This document shows positions 17,130-25,542 of a stretch of DNA of 64,000 nt, piece after piece. Origin of the DNA: Desulfovibrio sp. ZJ209 (GTDB taxonomy: Bacteria > Desulfobacterota > Desulfovibrionia > Desulfovibrionales > Desulfovibrionaceae); assembly GCF_011039135.1 (NCBI RefSeq), contig NZ_JAAKEJ010000001.1:62001-126000 (forward strand). Reading direction: 5' to 3'. A program made the position numbers and the translations under genes. The notes under the pieces are model-generated. The model searched no databases, was not told the origin of the DNA, and was given only the letters and a program-made list of their open reading frames with translations. The first letter of the stretch is position 1; each line of letters begins with the position of its first letter.

Positions 17130-17633
17130 ATGCACGCCACCCGTCCGCTTTTCCTGCTTCCCGCCGCCCTCCTGCTGGCGGCCTTCTGTCTCTCCCCGGC
17201 GCCGCTTTTCGCGGCGCAGCCCGCGGTGCCCCAGGCGGGCAAGCCCGTGCAGGACGCGCCCGAGAAAAGCGCGGACCGCACCACCGTGGTCAATGTCCAG
17301 CTCGACGGCACGGACAGCCTTGGCGCGCGCCTGTCGACGCGCCTCAAGGAGCGCTTCAACCAGAGCAGCCTCTTCCGTCTCAATGCCGATGAGGAGCGGG
17401 ACGCGCCCGAGCTGCGCGTGCTGCTCAACACAGCGCCGGAATTTCCCGGGCGCCCGGCCGTGGGCTCCGTCTACGGGGTCTGCTGGGTGTTCAGCCAGGG
17501 CAAGGGCTATCTCGGCTACCTGCTCGCCCGCGAGGTGGGCACGGTCAATGCCGAAGACCTCGACGCGCTGGTGGACAAGCTCGTGGAGCGCACGGACGGC
17601 ATCGCCGCCAAGTACGGCAACCTCTGGAAATAA
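17130..17633 (+). CDS. Exported protein of unknown function
   Basis: A 167-residue protein that I cannot assign to a family. The start at 17130 has GAGGAAACC upstream. Residues 1-28 are a Sec signal peptide (LLPAALLLAAFCLSPAPLFA, cut near AA-QP). The mature part contains TTVVNVQLDGTDSLGARLST, a helix with KERFNQSSLF, and a final stretch VDKLVERTDGIAAKYGNLW. It looks like a compact periplasmic alpha/beta domain. It is first in a run with an ASKHA/ferredoxin protein 14 bases downstream, though the exported location argues against a direct functional link. Confidence 0.7.
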   Translation: MHATRPLFLLPAALLLAAFCLSPAPLFAAQPAVPQAGKPVQDAPEKSADRTTVVNVQLDGTDSLGARLSTRLKERFNQSSLFRLNADEERDAPELRVLLNTAPEFPGRPAVGSVYGVCWVFSQGKGYLGYLLAREVGTVNAEDLDALVDKLVERTDGIAAKYGNLWK

Positions 17634-17647
17634 GCGGGGGAGCGCCC

Positions 17648-19315
17648 ATGCGACCGGGCGTCACCGTGCGCCTTGCGCCGGCCGCCGGGCTTGAAGCCCC
17701 CGGGGGCCCGGCGCCGCGCGCGGTCTCGTTCACCGCGCAGCCGGGCGAGGGGCTTGCCCGGGCCATCTGGCTTTCCGGCGCGGTCCCCCCGCGGCCGCTC
17801 TGCATGGGGCTCGGCCGCTGCGGCCGCTGCCGCGTGCGCTATGTGGGGGAGGCGCCGGCGCCCCTGCCGGAAGACGAGGCCGTGCTGCCTGCCCGGGAGG
17901 TCGCGGGCGGCTGGCGCCTTGCCTGCCGGCGCAGCGTGCCGGACATGGCCCCGGGCAGCGTGCTCGAGCTGGAGCTGCCCTCCGATGCCCTTGCCGCGCC
18001 TGTCAGGCCGGAAGCGCCTGCTGGAGCGGGGGCTTCAGGACGGGCCGGAGCGGGGGAAGCTGTCGTCCTTGGCGTGGACCTCGGCACCACCTCCCTCCAG
18101 TGGCGCGCCGTGGCCGTGGGCGCAGCCGGCGAGGCATGCACCGCCGGCCGCGTCCTTGCCGAGGGGAGCCAGCTTAATCCGCAGGCCGGCGCCGGGGCGG
18201 ATGTCATGTCGCGCCTGGCCTTTGCCCGCACGCAAGCGGGGCTCGCCACGCTGGGCGCCCTCGCGCGCGCGGCCGTGGCCGGCATCGTGGGGCGCCTCGT
18301 GGCCTCGGGCCTCCCGCCCGGGCGCATCTGCCTCGCGGCCAACACCGCCATGACGGACATTTTTCTCGGACGGAGCGTGGAGGGCCTGTGCGCAGCGCCC
18401 TACCGGCGCGAGCATCCGGGCGGCGCTTTCGTGGAAGTGCCGGGCCTCCCGCCGGTGCTCGTGCCGCCGCTGCCCGCGCCCTTCGTGGGCGGGGATGTGA
18501 GCGCCGGGCTGGCCGCCCTTCTGGCCGCGGACACGCCGCGCCCCTTTGTGCTGGCGGATCTCGGCACCAATGGCGAGCTCGCCCTGCTGACGGAAGACGG
18601 GCGCCTCTTTCTTGCGAGCGTGCCCTTGGGGCCGGCGCTGGAGGGCATCGGCCCGGAGCGCGGCGCCATGGCTGGCCCCGGCGTGGTCGCCGAGTTCCGC
18701 CCCGGGCCGCAGGGTTTGCAGCCGGTGCTCTTCGGCCAAGGCCCCGGGGGAGCGGCCCCCGCCGAAGCGGCGGGCATCAGCGCCACTGGCTATCTCTCGC
18801 TTTTGGCCCTGCTGTTCCGGCTGGGCGTGCTGGATCGGGACGGCCATTTTGTGCCGCCCGAGGCTACAGCCCTGCCGCTGGCGCGCGCGCTCGCGCATGC
18901 CGTCACGCCCGCGCCCGGCGGGGCGCGCCTGCCGCTGCCGCTCGGGCTCTGGCTTTCCGCCGCCGATGTGGAGCTGCTGCTCAAGGTGAAAGCCGCCTTC
19001 GCCGTGGCGCTGGAGGCGGTCTGTGCGGCCGCGGGCGTGGCGCCAGTGCGCCTGCAAAAACTGGCGCTGGCCGGGGCGTTGGGCGAGCATGTGCGCCTCG
19101 CCGACCTGAAAGACCTTGGTTTCGCCCCGGGCGTGCCGCTCGGTCACATGGCCGCGGTGGGCAATACGGCGCTTTCCGGGGCCTGCCTTTTGGCGGCCTG
19201 CCCGGAGCGCATGAGGGCGCTGGCCGCGCTCTGCGAAGGCGCCACCGTGCTTGGGCTCACCGAAGGACCGGGATTCCAGCAGGCCTATCTTGCGCACATG
19301 CGCCTGGGAGAATGA
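17648..19315 (+). CDS. [2Fe-2S] ferredoxin / ASKHA-domain activator (RACE/RamA-like, DUF4445)
   Basis: A 555-residue cytoplasmic protein. The N-terminus has a plant-type ferredoxin cysteine pattern: Cys52, Cys58 and Cys61 (LCMGLGRCGRCRV) and Cys93 (WRLACRRS). From about residue 138 there is an actin/Hsp70/sugar-kinase (ASKHA) fold starting VVLGVDLGTTSLQWRAV and including FVLADLGTNGEL and a later GPALEGIGPERGAMAGPG. This architecture is that of reductive activators of corrinoid proteins, which use ATP to drive electrons to the cobalt centre. No corrinoid methyltransferase is next to it; the B12-dependent nrdJ lies two genes downstream. The target is therefore unknown. The next start follows directly after the stop. 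Confidence 0.8.
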   Translation: MRPGVTVRLAPAAGLEAPGGPAPRAVSFTAQPGEGLARAIWLSGAVPPRPLCMGLGRCGRCRVRYVGEAPAPLPEDEAVLPAREVAGGWRLACRRSVPDMAPGSVLELELPSDALAAPVRPEAPAGAGASGRAGAGEAVVLGVDLGTTSLQWRAVAVGAAGEACTAGRVLAEGSQLNPQAGAGADVMSRLAFARTQAGLATLGALARAAVAGIVGRLVASGLPPGRICLAANTAMTDIFLGRSVEGLCAAPYRREHPGGAFVEVPGLPPVLVPPLPAPFVGGDVSAGLAALLAADTPRPFVLADLGTNGELALLTEDGRLFLASVPLGPALEGIGPERGAMAGPGVVAEFRPGPQGLQPVLFGQGPGGAAPAEAAGISATGYLSLLALLFRLGVLDRDGHFVPPEATALPLARALAHAVTPAPGGARLPLPLGLWLSAADVELLLKVKAAFAVALEAVCAAAGVAPVRLQKLALAGALGEHVRLADLKDLGFAPGVPLGHMAAVGNTALSGACLLAACPERMRALAALCEGATVLGLTEGPGFQQAYLAHMRLGE

Positions 19316-20848
19316 ATGTCACGCAGACCCCCTGCGGCCCCTGCCGCCACGCCGTCCCGCCCCAACGCCCAGGGCCGTACAAAAGGCGCGAAATCCACCG
19401 CAAGGGCCCCCGAAAGGCCCTCCGCAAAGCCCCGGCCACAGGGGGCGCGCGCTGACGGCAAGGCGCCCCGCCGCGCTGTGCGGCCAGCGCCCAGGCCCTC
19501 CGCAGCATGGGAAGTGACGGCCGAGCTCTTCCCGACGCTGGACGCGGCCGCGCAGGCGCTGCTCGCGCGCCTTCCCGAAGCGCTTGCGCGCGTCAGGCCG
19601 CTCACGGGCGCGCATCGCCGCTCCCTGCCGGAAGACATCGCCGCGCTTTCCCGCGCGCTCACGGCCGAAAGGGCGGAGCTGCGCCGCCCCTACTGGAGCC
19701 GCCCGGCCTTTGTGAGCGCCTACCTGCACTATTTTTTGCCGTGGAACCTCGTGCGCCTCACGCGGCTCTTCCGCGGGCTGCCCCTGCCCGCGCCCGGAGT
19801 CGGGAACGGCCCGGCCCTGCTGCTGGACGCGGGCTCCGGCCCGCTCACCGTGCCGCTGGCGCTCTGGCTGGCGCGGACCGAATGGCGCGCAGCGCCGGTG
19901 CAGGTGCTGGCGCTGGACAGCGCGAGCCAGCCGCTGGAACTGGGGCGGGCGCTGTTCGCCGCCTTGGGTGACGTGACGGGCGAGCCCGTGTGGCCGGTGC
20001 GCCTCGCGCGCGGCCCCTTGGAAAGCCTGGCCGCCCGCGCATTGCCCCTGCTGCGCCAGGGCGGGCGCCCGTGGCTCGTGACTGCTGCCAATGTGCTCAA
20101 CGAGGTGCGCCCGCCGCGCCGGGGGCACGGCTCTGCCCGCGAGGATGAAGATGACCCGGATGTTGCCGGGCCGCTGGACGATCTGGAAGACGGCCCCGGG
20201 GACGCGCTGGGCGAACGCCTTGACCGCCTGCTCGCCGCCTGGGCGCCGCTGCTCGGGCCGGGCGAGGCCGGGCTGCCTCCGGGGGGGGACGCCGCAGACA
20301 GGAGCCCGGCGCCCCCGGCCCTGCTCTTTGTGGAGCCGGGCACGCGGCTTGGCGGAACGACCCTCATGCGCTTGCGCGAGTTGGCTCTGGAGGGAGGGCT
20401 TCACGCCGTCGCGCCCTGCACTGTCGACACGCCGTGTCCCCTCTCGCGCGGCGCCTGGTGTCATTTCACCTTTTCCCCGCAGGGGGCGCCCCGCTGGCTG
20501 GCCGAGCTCACGGCCGCGGCCGGCCTCACCAAGCGCAGCCTGTCGCTCTCGCCGCTCCTGCTGGCAGCGGCCCCGGAAGGTGAGGCAGGCGAAAGCCATC
20601 CGCCGCAGCCATCCGCGCGGGAAGCGCGCGTCCTCTCCTCCCCCTTTGCCGTTCCGGGCGTGGACGGGCTTGCGCGCTATGGCTGCGCCCCTTGCGGCCT
20701 CGCGCTGCTGGAGGATGCCGGGGCCGTGGCGTCCGGCTCTCTGGTGCGGCTGGGCCGTGAGGCGCCCCGCCGGGACGCTCGCAGCGGCGCGCGCATCTTC
20801 GCGCCCGGCGGCAAGCGGGCTCCCGCCGGACTCAAGAAAAAATCATAA
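19316..20848 (+). CDS. Rsm22-like Fe-S, SAM-dependent methyltransferase-fold protein
   Basis: A 510-residue protein matching the Rsm22 family (mitochondrial small-ribosomal-subunit Rsm22/METTL17 and bacterial relatives). It begins with a basic, disordered region of about 60 residues (many Arg/Lys/Pro), suited to RNA contact. Then come YWSRPAFVSAYLHYFLPWNL and the SAM-binding loop LLDAGSGPLTVPLALW. The Fe-S-type cysteines appear as CTVDTPCPLSRGAWCHF, which resembles the Cys-rich CHF motif of the family, with CAPCG further on. The family acts in ribosome assembly; whether it methylates is uncertain. ATG at 19316 abuts the stop of the ASKHA gene, with GGGAGAA as ribosome-binding site. Confidence 0.75.
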   Translation: MSRRPPAAPAATPSRPNAQGRTKGAKSTARAPERPSAKPRPQGARADGKAPRRAVRPAPRPSAAWEVTAELFPTLDAAAQALLARLPEALARVRPLTGAHRRSLPEDIAALSRALTAERAELRRPYWSRPAFVSAYLHYFLPWNLVRLTRLFRGLPLPAPGVGNGPALLLDAGSGPLTVPLALWLARTEWRAAPVQVLALDSASQPLELGRALFAALGDVTGEPVWPVRLARGPLESLAARALPLLRQGGRPWLVTAANVLNEVRPPRRGHGSAREDEDDPDVAGPLDDLEDGPGDALGERLDRLLAAWAPLLGPGEAGLPPGGDAADRSPAPPALLFVEPGTRLGGTTLMRLRELALEGGLHAVAPCTVDTPCPLSRGAWCHFTFSPQGAPRWLAELTAAAGLTKRSLSLSPLLLAAAPEGEAGESHPPQPSAREARVLSSPFAVPGVDGLARYGCAPCGLALLEDAGAVASGSLVRLGREAPRRDARSGARIFAPGGKRAPAGLKKKS

Positions 20849-20901
20849 AATTTTTCTCCGTAAATCTGCGCGGTTATCGGTAGCAAGCGGGCTTGCGGGC
20901 C

Positions 20902-20930
20902 TTTTGTTTCGGGCCGGCCTGGCGTATACA
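20902..20930 (+). promoter_or_regulatory. Candidate promoter for nrdJ
   Basis: TATACA at 20925-20930 is a good -10; the -35 (TTTTGT, 20902-20907, 17-base spacer) is weak. It lies 60 bases before nrdJ. Confidence 0.3.
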
Positions 20931-20989
20931 GCCCGCTTGGTTTCGGTTTTTTTCTCTTTTTACAGACATCAGCCAACGGATCGCGCGCC

Positions 20990-23257
20990 ATGATCTCCAT
21001 GCCCAGGAACTTGCCCCGGCCCTCCCTCAAGCCCAATACCGAAGTGGTGCTCGAAAAGCGCTACCTGCGCAAGGATCTGGACGGCACACTGGCCGAAAAC
21101 CCGCGCGGGCTCTTCTGGCGCGTGGCCACGGCCGTGGCCGCGGAAGAGGCCAAGTATCCCGGATCGCCCTATGCGCCCGAGGCGCTGGCGCGCGAGTTTT
21201 ACGACCTCATGACGAGCTGGAGGTTCCTGCCCAATTCGCCCACGCTCATGAACGCGGGCACGGACCTGGGCCAGCTTTCCGCCTGTTTCGTGCTGCCCGT
21301 GGGCGACTCCATCGAGGAGATCTTCGACGCCGTGAAATACGCGGCCATGATCCACAAGTCGGGCGGCGGCACGGGCTTTTCCTTCTCGCGCCTGCGCCCG
21401 AAGGAGAGCCGCGTGGGCTCCACGGGCGGCGTGGCCTCGGGGCCGGTGTCCTTTTTGCGCATCTTCAACACCGCCACCGAGCAGATCAAGCAGGGCGGCA
21501 CGCGCCGTGGCGCCAACATGGGCATTTTGCGCGTGGACCATCCCGACATCGTGGACTTCATCCGCGCCAAGGAGCGCGAGGGCGAGTTCAACAACTTCAA
21601 TCTTTCCGTGGGCCTCACCGAGGCCTTCATGCAGGCCGTGGAGCGCGGCGAGGAGTATGAGCTGCGCCTGCCCGGCACGGGCGAAGTGGCCGGGCGCCTG
21701 CCCGCGCGCGAGATTTTTGACCTTTTGGTGAAAAAGGCGTGGCAGTCCGGCGACCCGGGCATCGTCTTCCTCGACCGCATCAACCGCGACAACCCCACGC
21801 CGGACCAGGGCGAGATCGAGTCCACCAACCCCTGCGGCGAGCAGCCCCTGCTGCCCTTCGAGGCGTGCAACCTGGGCTCCATCAACCTTTCCTGCTTCTA
21901 TGTGCATGGCCACAACGACGACGCCGACCCGGCCGAGAAGGGCGTGGACTGGGAGGGCCTCGGCCGCACCGTGCGCCTTGCCGTGCGCTTTCTCGACAAT
22001 GTCATCGACGCCTCGCGCTTCCCGCTGCCCATGATCGACGAGACCGTGCGCCGCAACCGCAAGATCGGCCTCGGCGTCATGGGCTTCGCCGACCTGCTCT
22101 ATGAGCTCGGCGTGGCCTATGACTCGCCCGAGGGCGTGGCCCTCGGCGAGCGGCTCATGGCCTTCGTGCAGGAGGAGGGCCACAAGGCCTCGGCCGGGCT
22201 CGCGCGCGAGCGCGGAGCCTTCCCGGCCTATCCCGCATCCGTCTACGCGCAGCGCGGCGAAGGCCCCTACCGCAACGCCACGGTCACCACCATCGCGCCC
22301 ACGGGCACGCTCTCCATCATCGCCGGCTGCTCCTCCGGCGTGGAGCCGCTGTTCGCGCTCTGCTTCACGCGGAATATCCTCGACGGCGAGCGCCTGGTGG
22401 AGGTCAATCCCTATTTCGAGGCCGCGCTGGCCGACGCGGGCCTCGCCAGCGCCGAGCTCATGGAGAGCGTGGCGGCGACCGGCTCCATCCGGGACATGAA
22501 GTTCCTGCCGGAGAAGCTGCGCAAGACCTTCGTGACCGCCATGGACATCGCGCCGGTGTGGCATCTGCGCATGCAGGCGGCCTTCCAGCGGCACACGGAC
22601 AACGCGGTCTCGAAAACGGTGAACCTGCCCAATTCCGCCACGGAAAAGGATATCCACGACATCTACTGGCTCGCCTACAAGGAGGGCTGCAAGGGCGTGA
22701 CCGTCTACCGGGACGGCTGCAAGAGCGTGCAGGTGCTCGCCACGGGCGAGGGCCAGAAAAAGATGGACGGCGGCAACGCCACACAAGCGCCGGCCCCCGC
22801 TGCCTCGGCCGTGCGCAAGCGGCCTGACGTGGTGCAGGGCTTCACCCAGAAGGTGCAGACCGGCCTCGGCGCCATGTATCTCACGGTCAACGAGGTGGAC
22901 GGCCAGCCCTTTGAGGTTTTCGCCACCATCGGCAAGTCGGGCCGCTCCATCACGGCCAAGGCCGAGGCCATCGGCCGCCTCGTCTCGCTGGCCTTGCGCT
23001 CGGGCGTGGCCGTGCGCGACGTGGTGGCGCAGATCAAGGGCATCGGCGGCGAGCACCCGGTCTTTCGCGGCAAGGGGCTTTTGCTCTCCATCCCGGACGC
23101 CATCGCCTGGGTGCTGGAAAAGCGCTACCTCAAGGACGAGCATCTCGGGCAGGTCACGGATATCGAGGCCCAAAAATGCCCGGAATGCGGCGAGGCCCTG
23201 CTCTTCCAGGAGGGCTGCCTCATCTGCCCGGCCTGCGGCTTCTCCCGCTGCGGCTAG
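20990..23257 (+). CDS. nrdJ: Adenosylcobalamin-dependent (class II) ribonucleotide reductase
   Basis: A 755-residue enzyme reducing ribonucleotides to deoxyribonucleotides with a B12 radical, independent of oxygen. Family motifs are FLPNSPTLMNAGT, SACFVLPVGDSIEEIF, SGGGTGFSFSRLRP, the active-site segment ESTNPCGEQPLLPFEACNLG with the conserved Cys, and ATVTTIAPTGTLSIIAGCSSG. Residues about 620-720 form the C-terminal TSCPD-type domain, and the end carries two CxxC knuckles (CPECG, CPACG) typical of a zinc ribbon that helps re-reduce the enzyme. A second in-frame ATG at 20999 could also serve as start; neither has a strong ribosome-binding site. Confidence 0.93.
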   Translation: MISMPRNLPRPSLKPNTEVVLEKRYLRKDLDGTLAENPRGLFWRVATAVAAEEAKYPGSPYAPEALAREFYDLMTSWRFLPNSPTLMNAGTDLGQLSACFVLPVGDSIEEIFDAVKYAAMIHKSGGGTGFSFSRLRPKESRVGSTGGVASGPVSFLRIFNTATEQIKQGGTRRGANMGILRVDHPDIVDFIRAKEREGEFNNFNLSVGLTEAFMQAVERGEEYELRLPGTGEVAGRLPAREIFDLLVKKAWQSGDPGIVFLDRINRDNPTPDQGEIESTNPCGEQPLLPFEACNLGSINLSCFYVHGHNDDADPAEKGVDWEGLGRTVRLAVRFLDNVIDASRFPLPMIDETVRRNRKIGLGVMGFADLLYELGVAYDSPEGVALGERLMAFVQEEGHKASAGLARERGAFPAYPASVYAQRGEGPYRNATVTTIAPTGTLSIIAGCSSGVEPLFALCFTRNILDGERLVEVNPYFEAALADAGLASAELMESVAATGSIRDMKFLPEKLRKTFVTAMDIAPVWHLRMQAAFQRHTDNAVSKTVNLPNSATEKDIHDIYWLAYKEGCKGVTVYRDGCKSVQVLATGEGQKKMDGGNATQAPAPAASAVRKRPDVVQGFTQKVQTGLGAMYLTVNEVDGQPFEVFATIGKSGRSITAKAEAIGRLVSLALRSGVAVRDVVAQIKGIGGEHPVFRGKGLLLSIPDAIAWVLEKRYLKDEHLGQVTDIEAQKCPECGEALLFQEGCLICPACGFSRCG

Positions 23258-23294
23258 AGCATTTTTGCCGTCCCTCGGGGCGGACGCGCCACAC

Positions 23295-23326
23295 CCAGGC
23301 CACCTGCCTCGCGGCGGGTGGCCTGG
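23295..23326. terminator. Hairpin between convergent nrdJ and the pseudouridine synthase
   Basis: CCAGGCCACC (23295-23304) pairs perfectly with GGTGGCCTGG (23317-23326) across a 12-base GC-rich loop. It sits between converging stop codons; no T-tract is present. Confidence 0.6.
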
Positions 23327-23329
23327 CGG

Positions 23330-24340
23330 TTAATCGGCCGTCTCCAGCCAGCCGTGGACGCGCCGGCGTGCCTCCGGGGGGAGATGTGCTTCCAGCCATG
23401 GCCAGTGCGGCGCCACGGAGCAGCGCTCCCCCGGCCACGCGAGCAGGCCATGGTGGAGGAAGAAGCGCGGTGCGGCTGGCGTATATTTTTCGGCTTCCGT
23501 CGGAATGCCATACTGCGTGTCCCCGAGCAGGGGATGGCCGAGGCTTGCGGCATGGGCGCGGATCTGGTGGCGGGCCCCGCGCCGGATGCGGCAGGCCGCA
23601 AAGGTCAGCGCCGGGGGCGCTTCCGCCCTGACGACACCGAGCAGGGTAGAGAGCAGGGCGCCTGCTTCGCCCTCAAAGACATGGAGCGGCAGGAAGTCCG
23701 TCCGGCGCAAGGGCCCGGCGTCCTCGTCCAGCGGGCGCGTGGTGCGGCGGTCATTGGTGTCCAGCCGACGGCGCGCGGTCACGGGGCCTTCGAGCGCGCC
23801 CGTGAGCAGGGCGAGATAGCGCTTTTCACACTGGCCCGCGGCTTCGGCGGCGCGGAAGGCGCGGGCCGCAGCCGGCGTCAGGGCCGCGCAGACAAGGCCC
23901 GAGGTACCCAGATCGAGCCGCTGGAGGAGTTCCGGCCGCTCTCCCGGGCCGAGCACAGGCGCGCAGAGCGCGTGGAGGCGCGCTTCAAGGCTGTCCCCCG
24001 ACTTGCCGGGGAGGGCCGCGCTGTGGAGGCCCGCGCCCTTAAAGAGAAAGCAAAAATCGCCCTGCCGCCCGAGCAGGCGCGCCAAATCTTGCCGGGGCTC
24101 AGGCTGGGGCGCTTGGGGCACGAGCGCGAGCGCATCGCCGGCCCTGAGGCGTCGCGCGGGCTCCCGGCAGGGCGCGCCGTTGAGGAGCACGCCGCCCTCT
24201 TCGATGCGCCGGCGCCGTCCGCGCAGGCCCTCGGGGACGAGAGCCGCCAGCGCCTTGTCCAGCCGCATGCCGGCGCTTTCGGCGTCGATGGTGAGTGCGG
24301 GGTCGGGCGCCCCTCCTTCCCCGGGGGAGCTGGGGCTCAT
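23330..24340 (-). CDS. RluA-family pseudouridine synthase
   Basis: A 336-residue RNA-modifying enzyme. An S4-like RNA-binding domain lies near residues 15-75 (GMRLDKALAALVPEGLRGRRRRIEEGGVLLNG, in shortened form here). The catalytic domain carries RLDLGTSGLV, in which the aspartate is the nucleophile that isomerises uridine, and RRGARHQIRAHAASLGHPLLGD. The position modified in rRNA or tRNA cannot be told. It is last in the long minus-strand run; its ATG overlaps the stop of the CofD-like gene by four bases (ATGA). Confidence 0.85.
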   Translation of the reverse strand: MSPSSPGEGGAPDPALTIDAESAGMRLDKALAALVPEGLRGRRRRIEEGGVLLNGAPCREPARRLRAGDALALVPQAPQPEPRQDLARLLGRQGDFCFLFKGAGLHSAALPGKSGDSLEARLHALCAPVLGPGERPELLQRLDLGTSGLVCAALTPAAARAFRAAEAAGQCEKRYLALLTGALEGPVTARRRLDTNDRRTTRPLDEDAGPLRRTDFLPLHVFEGEAGALLSTLLGVVRAEAPPALTFAACRIRRGARHQIRAHAASLGHPLLGDTQYGIPTEAEKYTPAAPRFFLHHGLLAWPGERCSVAPHWPWLEAHLPPEARRRVHGWLETAD

Positions 24341-25542
24341 GCCGCCCCCCGGGCGCAGATCTCGAGCAGGGCCTGTGCCACGGCCCCGGGATCATGACGG
24401 CCCGGCTCGGCTTCCATCACCATGTCCCTGTCTTCAAGGCGCACGCCCATGGACTCGAGCGCGCGCACAGTCTCGGGCCCCAGTCCGCCTTCATAGCGGC
24501 CGTGGCGGCTGTCCACGAGCACCACTTGCAGCAGTTCCTCGGTGCGCGCCCAGGGCGCGTCGGCCCGCAGGGTGCGCAAAATGGCCGCCACCTGCCCGGC
24601 CACGCCGAGGCCGGCGAGTTCCGCGTCCGTGCCGGTATTGGGGATGAAGACCTTGGGGCAGGCGCGCGTGGCCACGGCCCGGCCCACGCCGCTGGGCAAA
24701 AGATTGGCGAGCACGCTGGAATAAAAGCTGCCCATGGGATAGCAGATGGCGCTTGCCGTGCGCACATGCTCCGCCGCCACGGAGGAAAGGCGCGGGCGGC
24801 AGGGCGTCGGGGCGCCGGGGCCTGCCCCGTCGTCCGCGCCGCGGCCCGGCTCGTGCACGGTGAGCATCAGGCGCGCCACCGGGGCGGCAAGCGCCTTGAA
24901 CTCGTGCTGGCCCACCACGAGGCTGCCGTCGGCGAGTTCCGCCGCGAGGTGCAGGCTTTCCTCCACGGTGGGGAGCACGGTGCCGCGCACATGGAGCAGT
25001 TGGCTGAAGAGCGCGATGGGCGGGGTGAGGTCGCGCTTGTGGCGCAGGTAGCCGCCGGCGAGGAGCAGGTTGCCGAGGGAGGCGAGGCGCGGGTCGAAGC
25101 TTGCGGGCATGCGGCGCAGGAAATGGCCGAGATGGAGCCGGAAGGCCCGGGCATAGGCTTCCGGCATGGTGCGCCAGGCGGGGTGGGCCGCCTGCCCCAT
25201 GGCGCTGAGGCGGTCGCGCAGTTCTTCGGGGTCCCCATGAGGGGGGAGGCGCGCGGTGAAGAAGTCCAGCGCCGCGGGGGGCACCGCGTCGGCGTCGGCG
25301 AGGGCGATCAGGCGGTTGCGGATGTCGCCCACGGCCGGCATGGCGAAGGCCCGGCGCAGGGCCGCGGAACTTCCGCCCGAGTCAAAGGTGGTGAGCAGGT
25401 GCACGGAATGGCGCGTGCGCCCCGCAAGGGCGCGGCTCGTGGCGCGCAGGGCCGTGCCGCCGGAAAAGAAGAGCGGCCGCGCGTCGGCAGGGTCGGCGTT
25501 GGGGGCCGCGGCACGGGGAGGGGCGTCGGGCCCGGCCGCCAT
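24337..25542 (-). CDS. CofD-like protein of the GAK-system type (YvcK/CofD fold)
   Basis: A 401-residue protein related to the CofD/YvcK family (2-phospho-L-lactate transferase fold). The N-terminal motif FFSGGTALRATSRAL and HLLTTFDSGGSSAALRRAF, followed by AVGDIRNRLIAL, is the family signature; YPMGSFYSSVLANLLPSGV and KVFIPNTGTDAEL are also typical. From memory this long, proteobacterial version is called the GAK-system CofD-like protein, whose partners (an ATP-grasp enzyme and an XXXCH protein) are not in this window. The true substrate is unknown. ATG at 25542 overlaps the preceding stop by one base (TGATG), so it is coupled to the exonuclease gene. Confidence 0.75.
   Translation of the reverse strand: MAAGPDAPPRAAAPNADPADARPLFFSGGTALRATSRALAGRTRHSVHLLTTFDSGGSSAALRRAFAMPAVGDIRNRLIALADADAVPPAALDFFTARLPPHGDPEELRDRLSAMGQAAHPAWRTMPEAYARAFRLHLGHFLRRMPASFDPRLASLGNLLLAGGYLRHKRDLTPPIALFSQLLHVRGTVLPTVEESLHLAAELADGSLVVGQHEFKALAAPVARLMLTVHEPGRGADDGAGPGAPTPCRPRLSSVAAEHVRTASAICYPMGSFYSSVLANLLPSGVGRAVATRACPKVFIPNTGTDAELAGLGVAGQVAAILRTLRADAPWARTEELLQVVLVDSRHGRYEGGLGPETVRALESMGVRLEDRDMVMEAEPGRHDPGAVAQALLEICARGAA

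Noticed and set aside
20990-23257. Intein or split in nrdJ
   Set aside because: The frame is continuous with normal motif spacing and about normal length.
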